Of a DNA stretch of 64,000 nt, positions 34,259 through 45,087 are shown one piece after another. The position numbers were made by a program, and so were the translations under genes. Origin of the DNA: Candidatus Gallacutalibacter stercoravium (lineage in GTDB: Bacteria > Bacillota > Clostridia > Oscillospirales > Acutalibacteraceae); contig DVJE01000002.1 of assembly GCA_018716975.1 (NCBI GenBank), forward strand, positions 1 through 64,000, written 5' to 3'. The notes beneath the pieces were generated by a model. It saw nothing but the letters and a program-made list of their open reading frames with translations, was not told where the DNA came from and ran no database searches. Each line of letters starts with the position of its first letter. Position 1 is the stretch's first letter.

Positions 34259-35626
34259 TTACGATTGCTTCGGCGGTTGATCATCGTCGTTCTCCTCGCT
34301 AGGCGATTCGGAAGGGGGCGGCGCTTTTTGGGGCGATTCTTTTTTTCGCCCCGGCGCAGGTTTTGCACGCCGGTTTTCTTCTTTCGTAGAAGACTGCCCT
34401 TCTTTGGCCTCCGCCTTTTGGGGCGGTTGGGTATAATCCAAATAACGCGCCTTCGCCTTATTCGCCAGCAGCCGGATTAACACGTCTGCTTCCCGCTGTG
34501 TGAGCACCCGGCGGGGAAGGTATCTGGTTTGTTCCGGGCTTAAAAACAACACAAAACCGTTCTCATCCCCAGCGCTTTGATACAAGGCCGTAAACGGCAG
34601 CCAAGCGCGGTAACGATCGGCATGCACCTCTACGCCGTTTTGATATAAGCGCACCGACTGAGCCGTTAACTCGCCTTTGCGCTGCTCATACTGGCTTTCG
34701 GCCTGCCGCCGCACTAAAAAAGGGAGCAGTGCATCCTCATAAAAAGCAACCGCCAACCCAGCGGCCGCCAGCAGCACCCACACAATTTTGTCAAACAGGT
34801 TGCCGCCGTAAAAAACAAACAGGGCGGCCCCAGCTAAAATCATCAAAAACCCCGCCGCATGCTGCAACAATCTGTGCTGCCGGGTTATCTTGCTGCGGCT
34901 CACCAACAGGCAATAGGCGACGTAATCCTCCTTTGTGATAAGATAGCTCACATCCGCCAGCGGATCCCCTTTTGGCGCAGCATCCCCAATTTTTTTGGCT
35001 TTTACCTTGCGCTCTTGCGTTTTTGCATCTGCGCCGGTATCGCTGCCCTTGGCCTTACTTCTTTGAAAAATGCGGTGGTAACGGGTGGCAAAGGTGTTTT
35101 CTAGCAAAGAAGACAATGCCTCCTGTTCCTGCGCAGGCACATTGCGTTTGGCTATCACCAGCATACGCCGCTCCCAACCGCCCATGGCAACGATAAGCGA
35201 GTCGGTTTCCACGCAAGCGGCAAAATCCGTCCAATAGCCGTTTTTTTCTTCATATTGATTTTGAATAAAGTAACTATCGCGGTACAGGGTCAGCTGAGCC
35301 GGCAACGTTATCAGCCGGTTGCTGCGATAATTTTGCAATCCCCGGCGATAGGCAGCCGCAGGCCGGTAAAGCAACTGCCACCAAATGCCAAACAAGCAAA
35401 GCGCCGCTACCACCGCCGGGATGTAAAAGCTGGCATACCGGGCCGCGTACCAAGGCAGCAAACACAACAGCAACACCAACATAACCGCCAATGCCAAGGC
35501 TTTTTTGCCAGCTGTACGCAGCGTACCGTAGCGTTGCTCCAGCATAACCCATGCTTGGGCATATTCTTCTGCCCGCAGCTCTCCGCTTATGCGCGCCACA
35601 GGCTCCCCTTCGTAAAATCCCGGCAT
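34259..35626 (-). CDS. YcxB-like membrane protein with two repeats
   Basis: The 455-residue protein contains two copies of a unit made of a pair of membrane helices and a beta-rich domain. The first has helices at about 45-90 and the domain at about 105-185; the second has helices at about 255-305 and the domain at about 325-390. The domain patterns (YWTDFAACVETDSLIVAM and WLPFTALYQSAGDENGFVLF, each followed by a basic patch and a short helix) resemble the YcxB C-terminal domain. The tail (about 395-455) is Lys/Glu/Pro-rich. It overlaps the thioesterase gene by 1 nt and lies between gyrB and gyrA. The function is unknown. Confidence 0.65.
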   Translation of the reverse strand: MPGFYEGEPVARISGELRAEEYAQAWVMLEQRYGTLRTAGKKALALAVMLVLLLCLLPWYAARYASFYIPAVVAALCLFGIWWQLLYRPAAAYRRGLQNYRSNRLITLPAQLTLYRDSYFIQNQYEEKNGYWTDFAACVETDSLIVAMGGWERRMLVIAKRNVPAQEQEALSSLLENTFATRYHRIFQRSKAKGSDTGADAKTQERKVKAKKIGDAAPKGDPLADVSYLITKEDYVAYCLLVSRSKITRQHRLLQHAAGFLMILAGAALFVFYGGNLFDKIVWVLLAAAGLAVAFYEDALLPFLVRRQAESQYEQRKGELTAQSVRLYQNGVEVHADRYRAWLPFTALYQSAGDENGFVLFLSPEQTRYLPRRVLTQREADVLIRLLANKAKARYLDYTQPPQKAEAKEGQSSTKEENRRAKPAPGRKKESPQKAPPPSESPSEENDDDQPPKQS

Positions 35627-36099
35627 CAGCGCGCCCCCTTTCCCTCGTCCTGGCCGGCAATACCGTCCGTCAAGCTGGACTGAAGGCTTTCATAAAGGGT
35701 CGGCATTCGTTTTTTTAGGTTGCAGGGGCGAAAAGTTGTGCTATCCACCACAGCATGCAAGGTTGTGCCTTCACTTAAAAGCGCAACCTCTCCTTCAGCG
35801 CTGCGCTTTTCCACCCGGTAAGCAAATACCATACGCGCAGGGGTAAGGCGGGCCAACGAGGCGGTTACCGTCAACTCATCCTCATAGTGGGCCGGGCGTA
35901 AATAAGATACCTGTAGCTGGGTTAAAGGCAACATAACCCCCTGTTGCTCCAACTGGGAATAGGTCGTTCCCAATGCTTTGATCCAATCGGTGCGCGCCAC
36001 CTCAAACCAAACCGGATATACCGAATGATGGGCAACGCCCATCTGATCGGTTTCTGCATAGCGCACGGTTACGGCGCTTTCGGTCGTCAATCCTCGCAC
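35626..36099 (-). CDS. YbgC/4HBT-type acyl-CoA thioesterase
   Basis: The 157-residue hotdog-fold protein has VRYAETDQMGVAHHSVYPVWFE near the N-terminus (quoted in parts: YAETDQMG, AHHSVY), with the Asp of ETDQMG in the catalytic position of the 4-hydroxybenzoyl-CoA thioesterase family. It hydrolyses acyl-CoA or acyl-ACP thioesters; the chain is unknown. GTG is the start, with AAGGAGG 7 nt upstream. It is translationally coupled to the YcxB-like gene that follows. Confidence 0.88.
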   Translation of the reverse strand: MRGLTTESAVTVRYAETDQMGVAHHSVYPVWFEVARTDWIKALGTTYSQLEQQGVMLPLTQLQVSYLRPAHYEDELTVTASLARLTPARMVFAYRVEKRSAEGEVALLSEGTTLHAVVDSTTFRPCNLKKRMPTLYESLQSSLTDGIAGQDEGKGAR

Positions 36100-36345
36100 A
36101 GCACAGCCTCCTTATCCGGCTTTCTATTGCTATCAAAAAGTTCCTCTCTTACTTTTCTAACGGTAAAACAATCTATTTCAAATCACACAGTTGCCTGGCA
36201 GGCAACGTATTTTTTGGGGACACATATTCGCATTTCTAAAATTCCCACAACGGTAATGAGCTGCCGCCATTTGGTTGCACCCATTGCCTCCAACTGAAAA
36301 CAAACCTGCGCCCTGCAATACCCCCAGACACGATTTGCCTTGCTG

Positions 36346-37134
36346 TTAGTCTTCCTCTTCTTGTGGGCGGCTACCGGCCACCAGCATGGCCTGCACGTCG
36401 GCCAGCACGCCCGGTTCTACCGCTCGCTGAGGAATGGCCAACAAGCCTTTTCCCGGGGCAGAAAGCACCATTAACCCCTCATATTCGGCATAACCGCTGG
36501 TGCCGTCTAGGGCAATTTTCCAAGGCTGGCCACCCTCACGGCAAACCTGCACACAATCGGGGTATACCTGCACATGCAGTTTTTTGCCGTCGGCCAGTTC
36601 CCGCGCTCTGCGGGCCACACTGACGCGGGGGGCTATCCAGATAACGGCTATCAAAGCCAAAGCCAGCACGCCCAGCAAAAGCGACTGCTGGCTGCTGCCC
36701 CAGCCGTTGACAAAACACGAAGATAAAAACAACGCAGCCACTACTCCTAAAGCTACTGTTTCCACTATGCGCCGCCGCCCCGTATGTTTTGAAAACTCAT
36801 TTCTCTTGAGGCAGGCTAACACTTCTTCCCGGCGCAAAGCATAGTTTAACCCAATACCGGCATACTGATCTTCATATTCAGCGGCGCCATCGTCTGGCAC
36901 AAATTGCGCCTCGGAGCCATCCCAATCGGGCTGCCCTTTTTGTTTTTCTTCATCCTCCCGCCGATCGCGCTCGCTCACTGAATCCACCGCCTGGGCAACC
37001 GATTGTTCTTTTTGCCGGGGGGTAAGTTGCTCCGCCTCACCTGGAGGTTCCGGATCCGACAAAGAAAAATCAGTCATCACAGGGGCGTCGCCACCCTCAC
37101 GATCAAATGGGGGGAAGCCGTTATTTTGCAACAT
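36346..37134 (-). CDS. YcxB-like membrane protein with acidic N-terminal region
   Basis: The 262-residue protein begins with about 100 polar, Glu/Asp/Gln-rich residues that look disordered. Two membrane helices follow (about 122-142 and 150-170), and then a beta-rich domain (about 180-255) with WKIALDGTSGYAEYEGLMVL, the pattern of the YcxB domain seen in the nearby 455-residue protein. GGGAGGA precedes the ATG. It lies 101 nt downstream of gyrB and is probably in the same transcript. The function is unknown. Confidence 0.6.
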   Translation of the reverse strand: MLQNNGFPPFDREGGDAPVMTDFSLSDPEPPGEAEQLTPRQKEQSVAQAVDSVSERDRREDEEKQKGQPDWDGSEAQFVPDDGAAEYEDQYAGIGLNYALRREEVLACLKRNEFSKHTGRRRIVETVALGVVAALFLSSCFVNGWGSSQQSLLLGVLALALIAVIWIAPRVSVARRARELADGKKLHVQVYPDCVQVCREGGQPWKIALDGTSGYAEYEGLMVLSAPGKGLLAIPQRAVEPGVLADVQAMLVAGSRPQEEED

Positions 37135-37235
37135 GTTATTTCCTCCCGAATATTATCGGCGTTGGCGCCGTGCGTCTTTATAGTCCAACAAAGGCCAATG
37201 CTATTTGCACAGCCTTGTTTAAAAAGAGCAACAGC

Positions 37236-39236
<2,001 letters not shown>

Positions 39237-39436
39237 CTACAGGGCATCCTATCCCATCATTTTTCCTATAAAGTTATTTTAGCACAAAATCGGCATTTCT
39301 GCAAATTCTTTTCCCGTTCAAAACCACTTCTGACAATTATTTAACAATCGTTTTGCGTTCCACTCTTTCCAGGATAATCTGCACAAAATTAGTACCCTTG
39401 GCGCGAATATCACTTCTAAAATAACACGGTATCAAA

Positions 39437-40126
39437 CTATTTTTTCTCTTTATCCTTTTCCTCTTTTTCCCCGCAAATAGTCTGGGACAAGTAGGAGCTG
39501 CTAGCCTGAACCGGACGCTTTTTTCGTATTTGCTTTTGCCCATGAGAGCGCAAAACAGGAGGCGGAAGCGCGTCGTTTGAAGAGCGGGAAGAATTGCCTT
39601 TTGCGTGTATCGAGCGCATATTTTTCTTTTGCCCCTTACCCAAAATTTGGGGAACAGCAGAGGGATTATCATTTTTGTAGGCCATATCATCCAAAGGCGC
39701 AACAGGCTGCGCAGGGGCAAACCGCACAAAAAAGGGGAGCAAAAGCCATCCGAGTAGCAACCCACATACGGTAATGACGAGCATAACCGGCATCACCGGT
39801 GTAATTCCTCTGGAAAAAGCCGCTATGACCGACAGGTTACCGCCCATCATGACAGCCAGCCACAGTATAAAGAAAAGAATCCCCCACGGGAAATAAGATA
39901 CGCGGTAAAGCCGGCTGCAATTGGGGCAAGCCCGGCGGGACCACGACTTATCCCAAATACCAAAAGATATTCTTTTTATCGTTTCGGAATAATAGCAGCG
40001 CGCCCCACAATAGGGGCACTCTGGCAAATGGAAGGGGCGCGCCAAATGCCGTGGCGCGTTTTTTTTCATCTCTTGTTGTAATTGCCGCCGTGCTTGACGG
40101 GCGGGCCGTTTACTTTTCTTACCCAT
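39437..40126 (-). CDS. Zinc-ribbon membrane protein, unknown function
   Basis: With the ATG at 40126 (weak AAAGGGAAC site upstream) the product is 229 residues; a TTG 14 codons earlier is possible. After a basic start (MGKKSKRPARQARR) come two knuckles, CPYCGARC and CPNCSRLY (about 38-75), that would bind one zinc. Two membrane helices follow (about 80-103 and 110-132). The rest is a basic, Ser/Gln-rich tail. It is similar in layout to the next upstream gene. Its place between gyrB and remB is unusual. Confidence 0.65.
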   Translation of the reverse strand: MGKKSKRPARQARRQLQQEMKKNAPRHLARPFHLPECPYCGARCYYSETIKRISFGIWDKSWSRRACPNCSRLYRVSYFPWGILFFILWLAVMMGGNLSVIAAFSRGITPVMPVMLVITVCGLLLGWLLLPFFVRFAPAQPVAPLDDMAYKNDNPSAVPQILGKGQKKNMRSIHAKGNSSRSSNDALPPPVLRSHGQKQIRKKRPVQASSSYLSQTICGEKEEKDKEKK

Positions 40127-40282
40127 TAGCTTTTGTTCCCTTTCATTGGTTGCGGCTATCGCAGCCAATACCGCCTGCCGCTGCTCCCAATTTGATTCTC
40201 TTTATAGGCGCGCATAACCAAAAAGGCACAACGCCCAAAAAACAGTGAACCGATTTTTACCCAATAAAAAGGGCAGGCTTTT

Positions 40283-41263
40283 CTACCGCCCGCCCGTGCC
40301 GTCTCCGTATCGATCCATAAAATCATGGAGAATCTGGTTTAACTGTTGCTCTGAATTTTCTTTTTCTTGCGGCGCTTTTGCCGCCGGCTTTCGTTGTGTG
40401 GGCCGTTGTGGCGGCTGCACGCTTGCTCTATTCTGAACGGCGCCGTTGGAGAAAGGGCGTTGATACGCGTTGGGCCGTTGTACCGTTCTTTCTGTCTGCT
40501 GCCCCGGCACCCTGGACACACCGGAGGCATACCTTTGTTGCGCCGAGGGCCTGGCAGGCCTGGATGTATTGGGGTAATAGTTCCGCTGTGCACCGGCCTG
40601 GCGGTTTTTCAGCTCTATCCCTCGCAACGAGGGGATGGCTATGGTGTTACCAGCCTGTTCCATCGGTTGCTTTTGCAAAGAAACGGGGGGCGATTTATGT
40701 CCCCCAGCACTCTTTTGTGCTTTGTTTCGCCCATAGGCCGGCGCACTGCGAACAAAGCGCAACAAAAAAGGCAATAATGCGTAAAACAGCAAAAAAGGCA
40801 GCAAAACCAAAAAAACACGCCAAACGGTCAGATCGCCTCTATCCAATGAAAACAACAACACAAACAGCACGCTCAGCGCCATTGCCACCGCCGCCGAAAT
40901 AAATAGCGCCGGCTTTAACCGGATATCCGCCCGTTCCCCGCACCTGCGGCAACGGTATTCCCCTTTGTTATGATCCGCCAGCGCAGAAAAATAAGACGCA
41001 GGATTCCCGCAATAAGGGCAACGGGGCAACGACAACAAACCCTTCTTTGTGCTTTGCCCCTTGCTGTGATCCGGCACAACCGGCCGGCGGGCCGCAGTTC
41101 GGGTGGCTGTTGGATTACTTTGATGTTGCAAACGCTCTTGCGCATTGCTGTTCGGGGTTCGATTGGGGTAACCTTGTTGGTTATATCTCGCATATGGTGC
41201 AGAATAGTTCGGATGTTGTTGGGAACGATATCCTGCGCGATTATCTGAACTCGGTTGCGCCAT
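40283..41263 (-). CDS. Zinc-ribbon membrane protein with Gln/Pro-rich tails, unknown function
   Basis: The second of two ATGs (41263) has AAAGGGG at a proper 8-nt distance, giving 326 residues. A Gln/Asn/Tyr/Arg-rich N-terminus (about 1-75) precedes a zinc ribbon with CPYCGNPA and CRRCGERA (about 82-110). Two membrane helices follow (about 118-140 and 150-170). The C-terminal 150 residues are Gln/Pro/Arg-rich and end in a short amphipathic helix (QQLNQILHDFMDRYG). The layout mirrors the neighbour at 39437-40126. No function can be assigned. Confidence 0.65.
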   Translation of the reverse strand: MAQPSSDNRAGYRSQQHPNYSAPYARYNQQGYPNRTPNSNAQERLQHQSNPTATRTAARRPVVPDHSKGQSTKKGLLSLPRCPYCGNPASYFSALADHNKGEYRCRRCGERADIRLKPALFISAAVAMALSVLFVLLFSLDRGDLTVWRVFLVLLPFLLFYALLPFLLRFVRSAPAYGRNKAQKSAGGHKSPPVSLQKQPMEQAGNTIAIPSLRGIELKNRQAGAQRNYYPNTSRPARPSAQQRYASGVSRVPGQQTERTVQRPNAYQRPFSNGAVQNRASVQPPQRPTQRKPAAKAPQEKENSEQQLNQILHDFMDRYGDGTGGR

Positions 41264-41452
41264 ATCTGTCATCCCCTTTCTATAACATCGCCCAATGCTG
41301 GTATTTGCTTTTTCAAAAATACCGGCTCTTATTGTAACCTGTGGTTTTTACCATTTCATGAACACCTTATAAACAAGCGGCCTGCGTCATATAGTACAAG
41401 GCCTTGCTCTAGCTCAACAGCTTAAAACGGCGCTTGCTCCGATATTTTACAG

Positions 41453-41740
41453 CTATATATTCACATTAGAAATGCCGTCGATATAGCCGGTGCGCTTAAG
41501 CAACGTGGTAGATGAAATTTGGCTGATATACACCGTCACGCGCGCCGGCCCATCCCCTTGCGTGCTGCACACGACAAAAGATTTTGGCAATTCGGTAGAC
41601 ACATTCACCACCCAGCCCTGCTTTTCTGCATGAGCTAGGTAATTGCGGGTATTTTTCGATATGGTGGCGGTATCTAAATCAAAAATTCCTAAAACCTCTT
41701 CCGTTTTCACCACAATATCCTGCCCCAAATGCAGATACAT
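41453..41740 (-). CDS. remB: RemB-like regulator (DUF370)
   Basis: The 95-residue protein begins MYLHLGQDIVVKTEEVLGIF and continues with DLDTATISKNTRNYL, the pattern of RemB/YaaB of Bacillus. In Bacillus remB also sits between recF and gyrB. RemA/RemB proteins regulate extracellular-matrix genes and bind DNA. AGGAGG precedes the ATG. The C-terminal part (about 60-95) is longer than in Bacillus. Confidence 0.85.
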   Translation of the reverse strand: MYLHLGQDIVVKTEEVLGIFDLDTATISKNTRNYLAHAEKQGWVVNVSTELPKSFVVCSTQGDGPARVTVYISQISSTTLLKRTGYIDGISNVNI

Positions 41741-41848
41741 AGCAGCCTCCTATTTATCCTCTTTTATGTTCTTCTAGCTTGCCAAAAGACATCCCCATCT
41801 TAGATAAGCGGTAATAAACGGGCATACCCGCTTGCTCTGGGTAGTAGC

Positions 41849-43000
41849 CTATTCATTTTCGCACGTTGTACCAGCAGCCGGCGGCACTGGCGGCGCATCT
41901 GCCAACAACTCACCCTGTTGAATACGCACGGCGGTGCCCTCTGCCAGACGCAGCACAGGGGTGGGCTCGCAGCAGGTAATAAACACCTGCCAGCCTTGAA
42001 TATGGTTGAGCAGATAATCCTGACGCGCGGTATCCAGTTCACTCATAACATCGTCTAACAACACCACCGGGCGTTCTCCCAACGTCTCCATGAGTATGGA
42101 CGCTTCTGCTAACTTTAATGCAAGCACCGTGGATCTTTGTTGCCCCTGCGAGGCATACATACGGGCGCTGCGCCCATCCACCTGTAACGCGACATCGTCT
42201 CGATGAGGGCCAACCGTTGTAAAACCGCAGGCAATATCCTCTCGTCTATTTTGCAGCAGGCTATGCTGCAAAGCTGTTTGCAGCTGTTCCTGCGAGGTGG
42301 GCTGCTCCTGCTCCCAAAAAGAGGATTGATAGTGCACCTCTAATGTTTCTTTCCCCTCAGCAATTCCCTGATAAAAGCCGGCTGCAAAAGGGGATAGGTC
42401 GGCAATATACTTCATGCGGCGCAACGCGATGCCCGCCCCGTAACGGGCCAGCTTATCTTCCCAGATATCCAGCGTATCCAGCAGTTCGCTATGGCGGGGA
42501 ATATCCTTAAGCAGGGCGTTGCGTTGGGTTAAGGTATGCTGGTAACGCCCCAACAGCGAGGCATAAGCCGGCGTTTGCTGGCATAAAGCGGCGTCTATAA
42601 ATTGCCGCCGCCCCATCGGACCGTCCTTTACCAACGAAAGATGCTCCGGTGAGAAAACAACAGCGCAAAAATTTCCTACCAAACGGGAAGCCGCCCCCTT
42701 ATCCACACCGTTTAAGGCGGCGGTACGCTTGCTGTTCTTTATGATGATTTCTGCGCTTTGATCCCGCCCAGCTGCGGTAAAATCCATTTCCAGTTGGGCG
42801 CTGGGCTGCTCAAAGGCCACTAGTTCCCCATCACGGGCTCCCCGAAAAGACTTGCCACCGGTAAACAACCAAATCGCTTCCAGCAAATTGGTTTTTCCTT
42901 GCGCATTGTTGCCGTATAAAAGGTTTACTCCCGGGCAAGGCCGGTATTCCCCCTGGCATAAATTACGATAATGGGAAAAACGGAGGCTGCGCACATTCAC
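41849..43000 (-). CDS. recF: DNA replication and repair protein RecF
   Basis: The start is the GTG at 43000, overlapping the yaaA stop by 4 nt; an open frame extends upstream but runs through yaaA. The 383-residue SMC-like ATPase loads RecA at gaps. Walker A is [14 protein letters not shown], the signature is [16 protein letters not shown], and Walker B is [13 protein letters not shown]. The last 25 residues are variable. Confidence 0.95.
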   Translation of the reverse strand: MNVRSLRFSHYRNLCQGEYRPCPGVNLLYGNNAQGKTNLLEAIWLFTGGKSFRGARDGELVAFEQPSAQLEMDFTAAGRDQSAEIIIKNSKRTAALNGVDKGAASRLVGNFCAVVFSPEHLSLVKDGPMGRRQFIDAALCQQTPAYASLLGRYQHTLTQRNALLKDIPRHSELLDTLDIWEDKLARYGAGIALRRMKYIADLSPFAAGFYQGIAEGKETLEVHYQSSFWEQEQPTSQEQLQTALQHSLLQNRREDIACGFTTVGPHRDDVALQVDGRSARMYASQGQQRSTVLALKLAEASILMETLGERPVVLLDDVMSELDTARQDYLLNHIQGWQVFITCCEPTPVLRLAEGTAVRIQQGELLADAPPVPPAAGTTCENE

Positions 43001-43209
43001 TGGGCGCACACCTCGTATTCCTCGCCCTGGGCGCCTGCAATATCTCCCGGACGCATCTTTTTTCCCCGCATCGTACATATCTGGCCGTTAACCGTAACCC
43101 CTCCGCCCTGAATCAGCACTTTTGCTTGGCCACCGGTTTCCACTGCGCCGGCTAGCTTCAGCAGAGCGTCCAACCGGATAAATTCCGTATCGATGACAAT
43201 TTTTTGCAT
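42997..43209 (-). CDS. yaaA: S4-domain RNA-binding protein YaaA
   Basis: The 70-residue protein is almost entirely an S4 domain, with [21 protein letters not shown] and the [19 protein letters not shown] end (motifs quoted in parts). It lies between dnaN and recF, as in Bacillus. GGGAGGA precedes the ATG. The C-terminal [13 protein letters not shown] strand fits the family. It may act in ribosome or RNA quality control; the role is not settled. Confidence 0.93.
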   Translation of the reverse strand: MQKIVIDTEFIRLDALLKLAGAVETGGQAKVLIQGGGVTVNGQICTMRGKKMRPGDIAGAQGEEYEVCAQ

Positions 43210-43293
43210 AAATCCTCCCTCGTTGCGCTACCTGCGCTCTCAGCCGTTGCGAAATGCCGCTCATCCTGCAGGAGCCTTATCCTTTGTGGCCGC

Positions 43294-44412
43294 TTAGTCT
43301 GTCGATTTTAACCGAACCGGCAATACCAAAAACAAAAAGGCATCCCCCTCCAAAGGCAACACCTTCATGGGGCTCAAGGGTCCGTTTAGTTGCAAGCGCA
43401 CTTCGTCGCCTTCCGCATTGCGCAAAGCGTCTAACAAATAGCGGTTATTAAAGCCTATTTCTACCTCGTCACCTTCTACGCGGGCCGAAAATTCATCGTT
43501 GGCTTTTCCGATAGAGGTTACACAAGAAATTTTCACCTCATCGCCGGCAAAAATACACCGCACCGGGCTTTTCAGCCGGTCGGTAATCAGCAAAGATACA
43601 CGCTCCACGCTATCGATAAAGCTGCGGGTTTGCATGCGCGCCTCTGTGGCATGCGCCGAAGGGATCGCTGCCTTATAATCCAAAAATTCCCCTTCTAACA
43701 AGCGGGAAATGACCCGGTAATTGTTGGTTTCAAAAATAATATGACGCCTGCCCACAGCCAAAGTAACCTGCACGTCGTCATCGCTTAACAGTTTCAGAAC
43801 TTCGCCCAAGGTTTTGCCCGGCACAACAAAATGAATTTCATCGGTTGGCTGGTTGTTTAAATTGAGCGGTTCGGTGCGCATTGCCAGACGGTAACCATCC
43901 ACCGATACCAACCGGATAAAACCACCGGCAATTTCAAATAACGTGCCTGTATGAATGGGCTTTGCATCGTTGTCCGATACGGCAAATAATGTTTGCCGTA
44001 TCATGCTTTTCAGCACCGGGCTGCTGATGAGCACATTTTCAGCTCCCGAAACCGTTGGTAGATCGGGGTATTCCTCTGCTGGGATCCCCACAATGGAAAA
44101 CTCCGCCACGCCGCTGACAATATTGGTTACCAGCTTTTCATCTACCGAAATAGAAACCGTATCATCTGGCAAACGCCGCACAATATCGCCAAATAGCTTA
44201 GCGCTCAGCACAACGTTACCGGGTGTTTGTATATCAGCTGATACCGAAGTGGTAATACCCAATTCCAAGTCATAGCCGCAAAGCTCCACAGAGTCTTCGT
44301 TTGCTTTTATGAGTATACCTTCTAGGGCAGCTAACGAAGATTTTGTAGAGACTGCCCGTTGTACGTTAGATACGGCTTCCACTAAAGCTTGCCGGTTGCA
44401 ATGAAACTTCAT
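43294..44412 (-). CDS. dnaN: DNA polymerase III beta subunit (sliding clamp)
   Basis: The 372-residue clamp has three similar domains of about 120 residues. It begins MKFHCNRQALVEAVSNVQRA and ends in the clamp-typical PLSPMKVLPLEGDAFLFLVLPVRL (in parts). It encircles DNA and tethers polymerase. GAGGAAC precedes the ATG. It lies downstream of dnaA across a 675-nt AT-rich gap that is part of the origin. Confidence 0.97.
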   Translation of the reverse strand: MKFHCNRQALVEAVSNVQRAVSTKSSLAALEGILIKANEDSVELCGYDLELGITTSVSADIQTPGNVVLSAKLFGDIVRRLPDDTVSISVDEKLVTNIVSGVAEFSIVGIPAEEYPDLPTVSGAENVLISSPVLKSMIRQTLFAVSDNDAKPIHTGTLFEIAGGFIRLVSVDGYRLAMRTEPLNLNNQPTDEIHFVVPGKTLGEVLKLLSDDDVQVTLAVGRRHIIFETNNYRVISRLLEGEFLDYKAAIPSAHATEARMQTRSFIDSVERVSLLITDRLKSPVRCIFAGDEVKISCVTSIGKANDEFSARVEGDEVEIGFNNRYLLDALRNAEGDEVRLQLNGPLSPMKVLPLEGDAFLFLVLPVRLKSTD

Positions 44413-45087
44413 AGCGTTCCTCTTTTCTACATTGCTATAAACACTTTGTCAATTATTTTACGTTTGCCTATTCGAGGTAGTATTAAGAAAAAATGCCGAA
44501 CCTACTATGTGTAAAAATTTAAATTTACAATTTTAAATGTGGATAGAGTGGTATACGAAGAGTATAAAGATGAAAATTGTTTTCCACCATTCGTTTTTTA
44601 CGATGCAGGGACGGTGGGCGCTTCTTGCATGATATAGAGGGTGGCTGGAATGGTTTGTTATAAGGTATGGATAGGGAAGGATATAAACAGTAATAGTAAT
44701 AGGCGGTTTTAAAAAGTGGAAAAATACGGGAGAGGTAGAAAATTCCTTGCGTATCAAGTTATTTTTTCTGTTTGATGATCGGGGAGAATTTGTTTATTAA
44801 ATGATGTTATCCATTATTTTTTGTCTTTTTCCACTTTCTTGTGGAATTGCGTTGGGGGATTGTTGAGTAAAAGTTTAAATGTGACAACTTGGAAAGTGGC
44901 GGTTAATTGTGAAATCTTTATTGCAAACTTTATTTTTTCAACAGAAAAAGTGGAATGTTAAAAAATAGCTGTGCAATTTTGGGGAAAATATAGCTGCCTA
45001 ACGCTCGTGCTTATAAAAGCTGGTTGTATGATGTCTGATTATTTTGATTTGATGCAAAATAGTCATCAAGCAAAAGTTTACTAGCAC
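44413..45087. other. Origin region, dnaA-dnaN side (oriC part 1)
   Basis: This 675-nt AT-rich gap has no gene. It holds several sequences close to DnaA boxes (TTATCCACA or TTTTCCACA, either strand): TGTGGATAG (44538-44546), TTTTCCACC (44580-44588), AGTGGAAAA (44715-44723), TTTTCCACT (44827-44835) and TGTGGAATT (44840-44848). Boxes plus AT-richness in the dnaA-dnaN gap are typical of bipartite Firmicute origins. The melting site cannot be fixed by eye. Confidence 0.7.
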
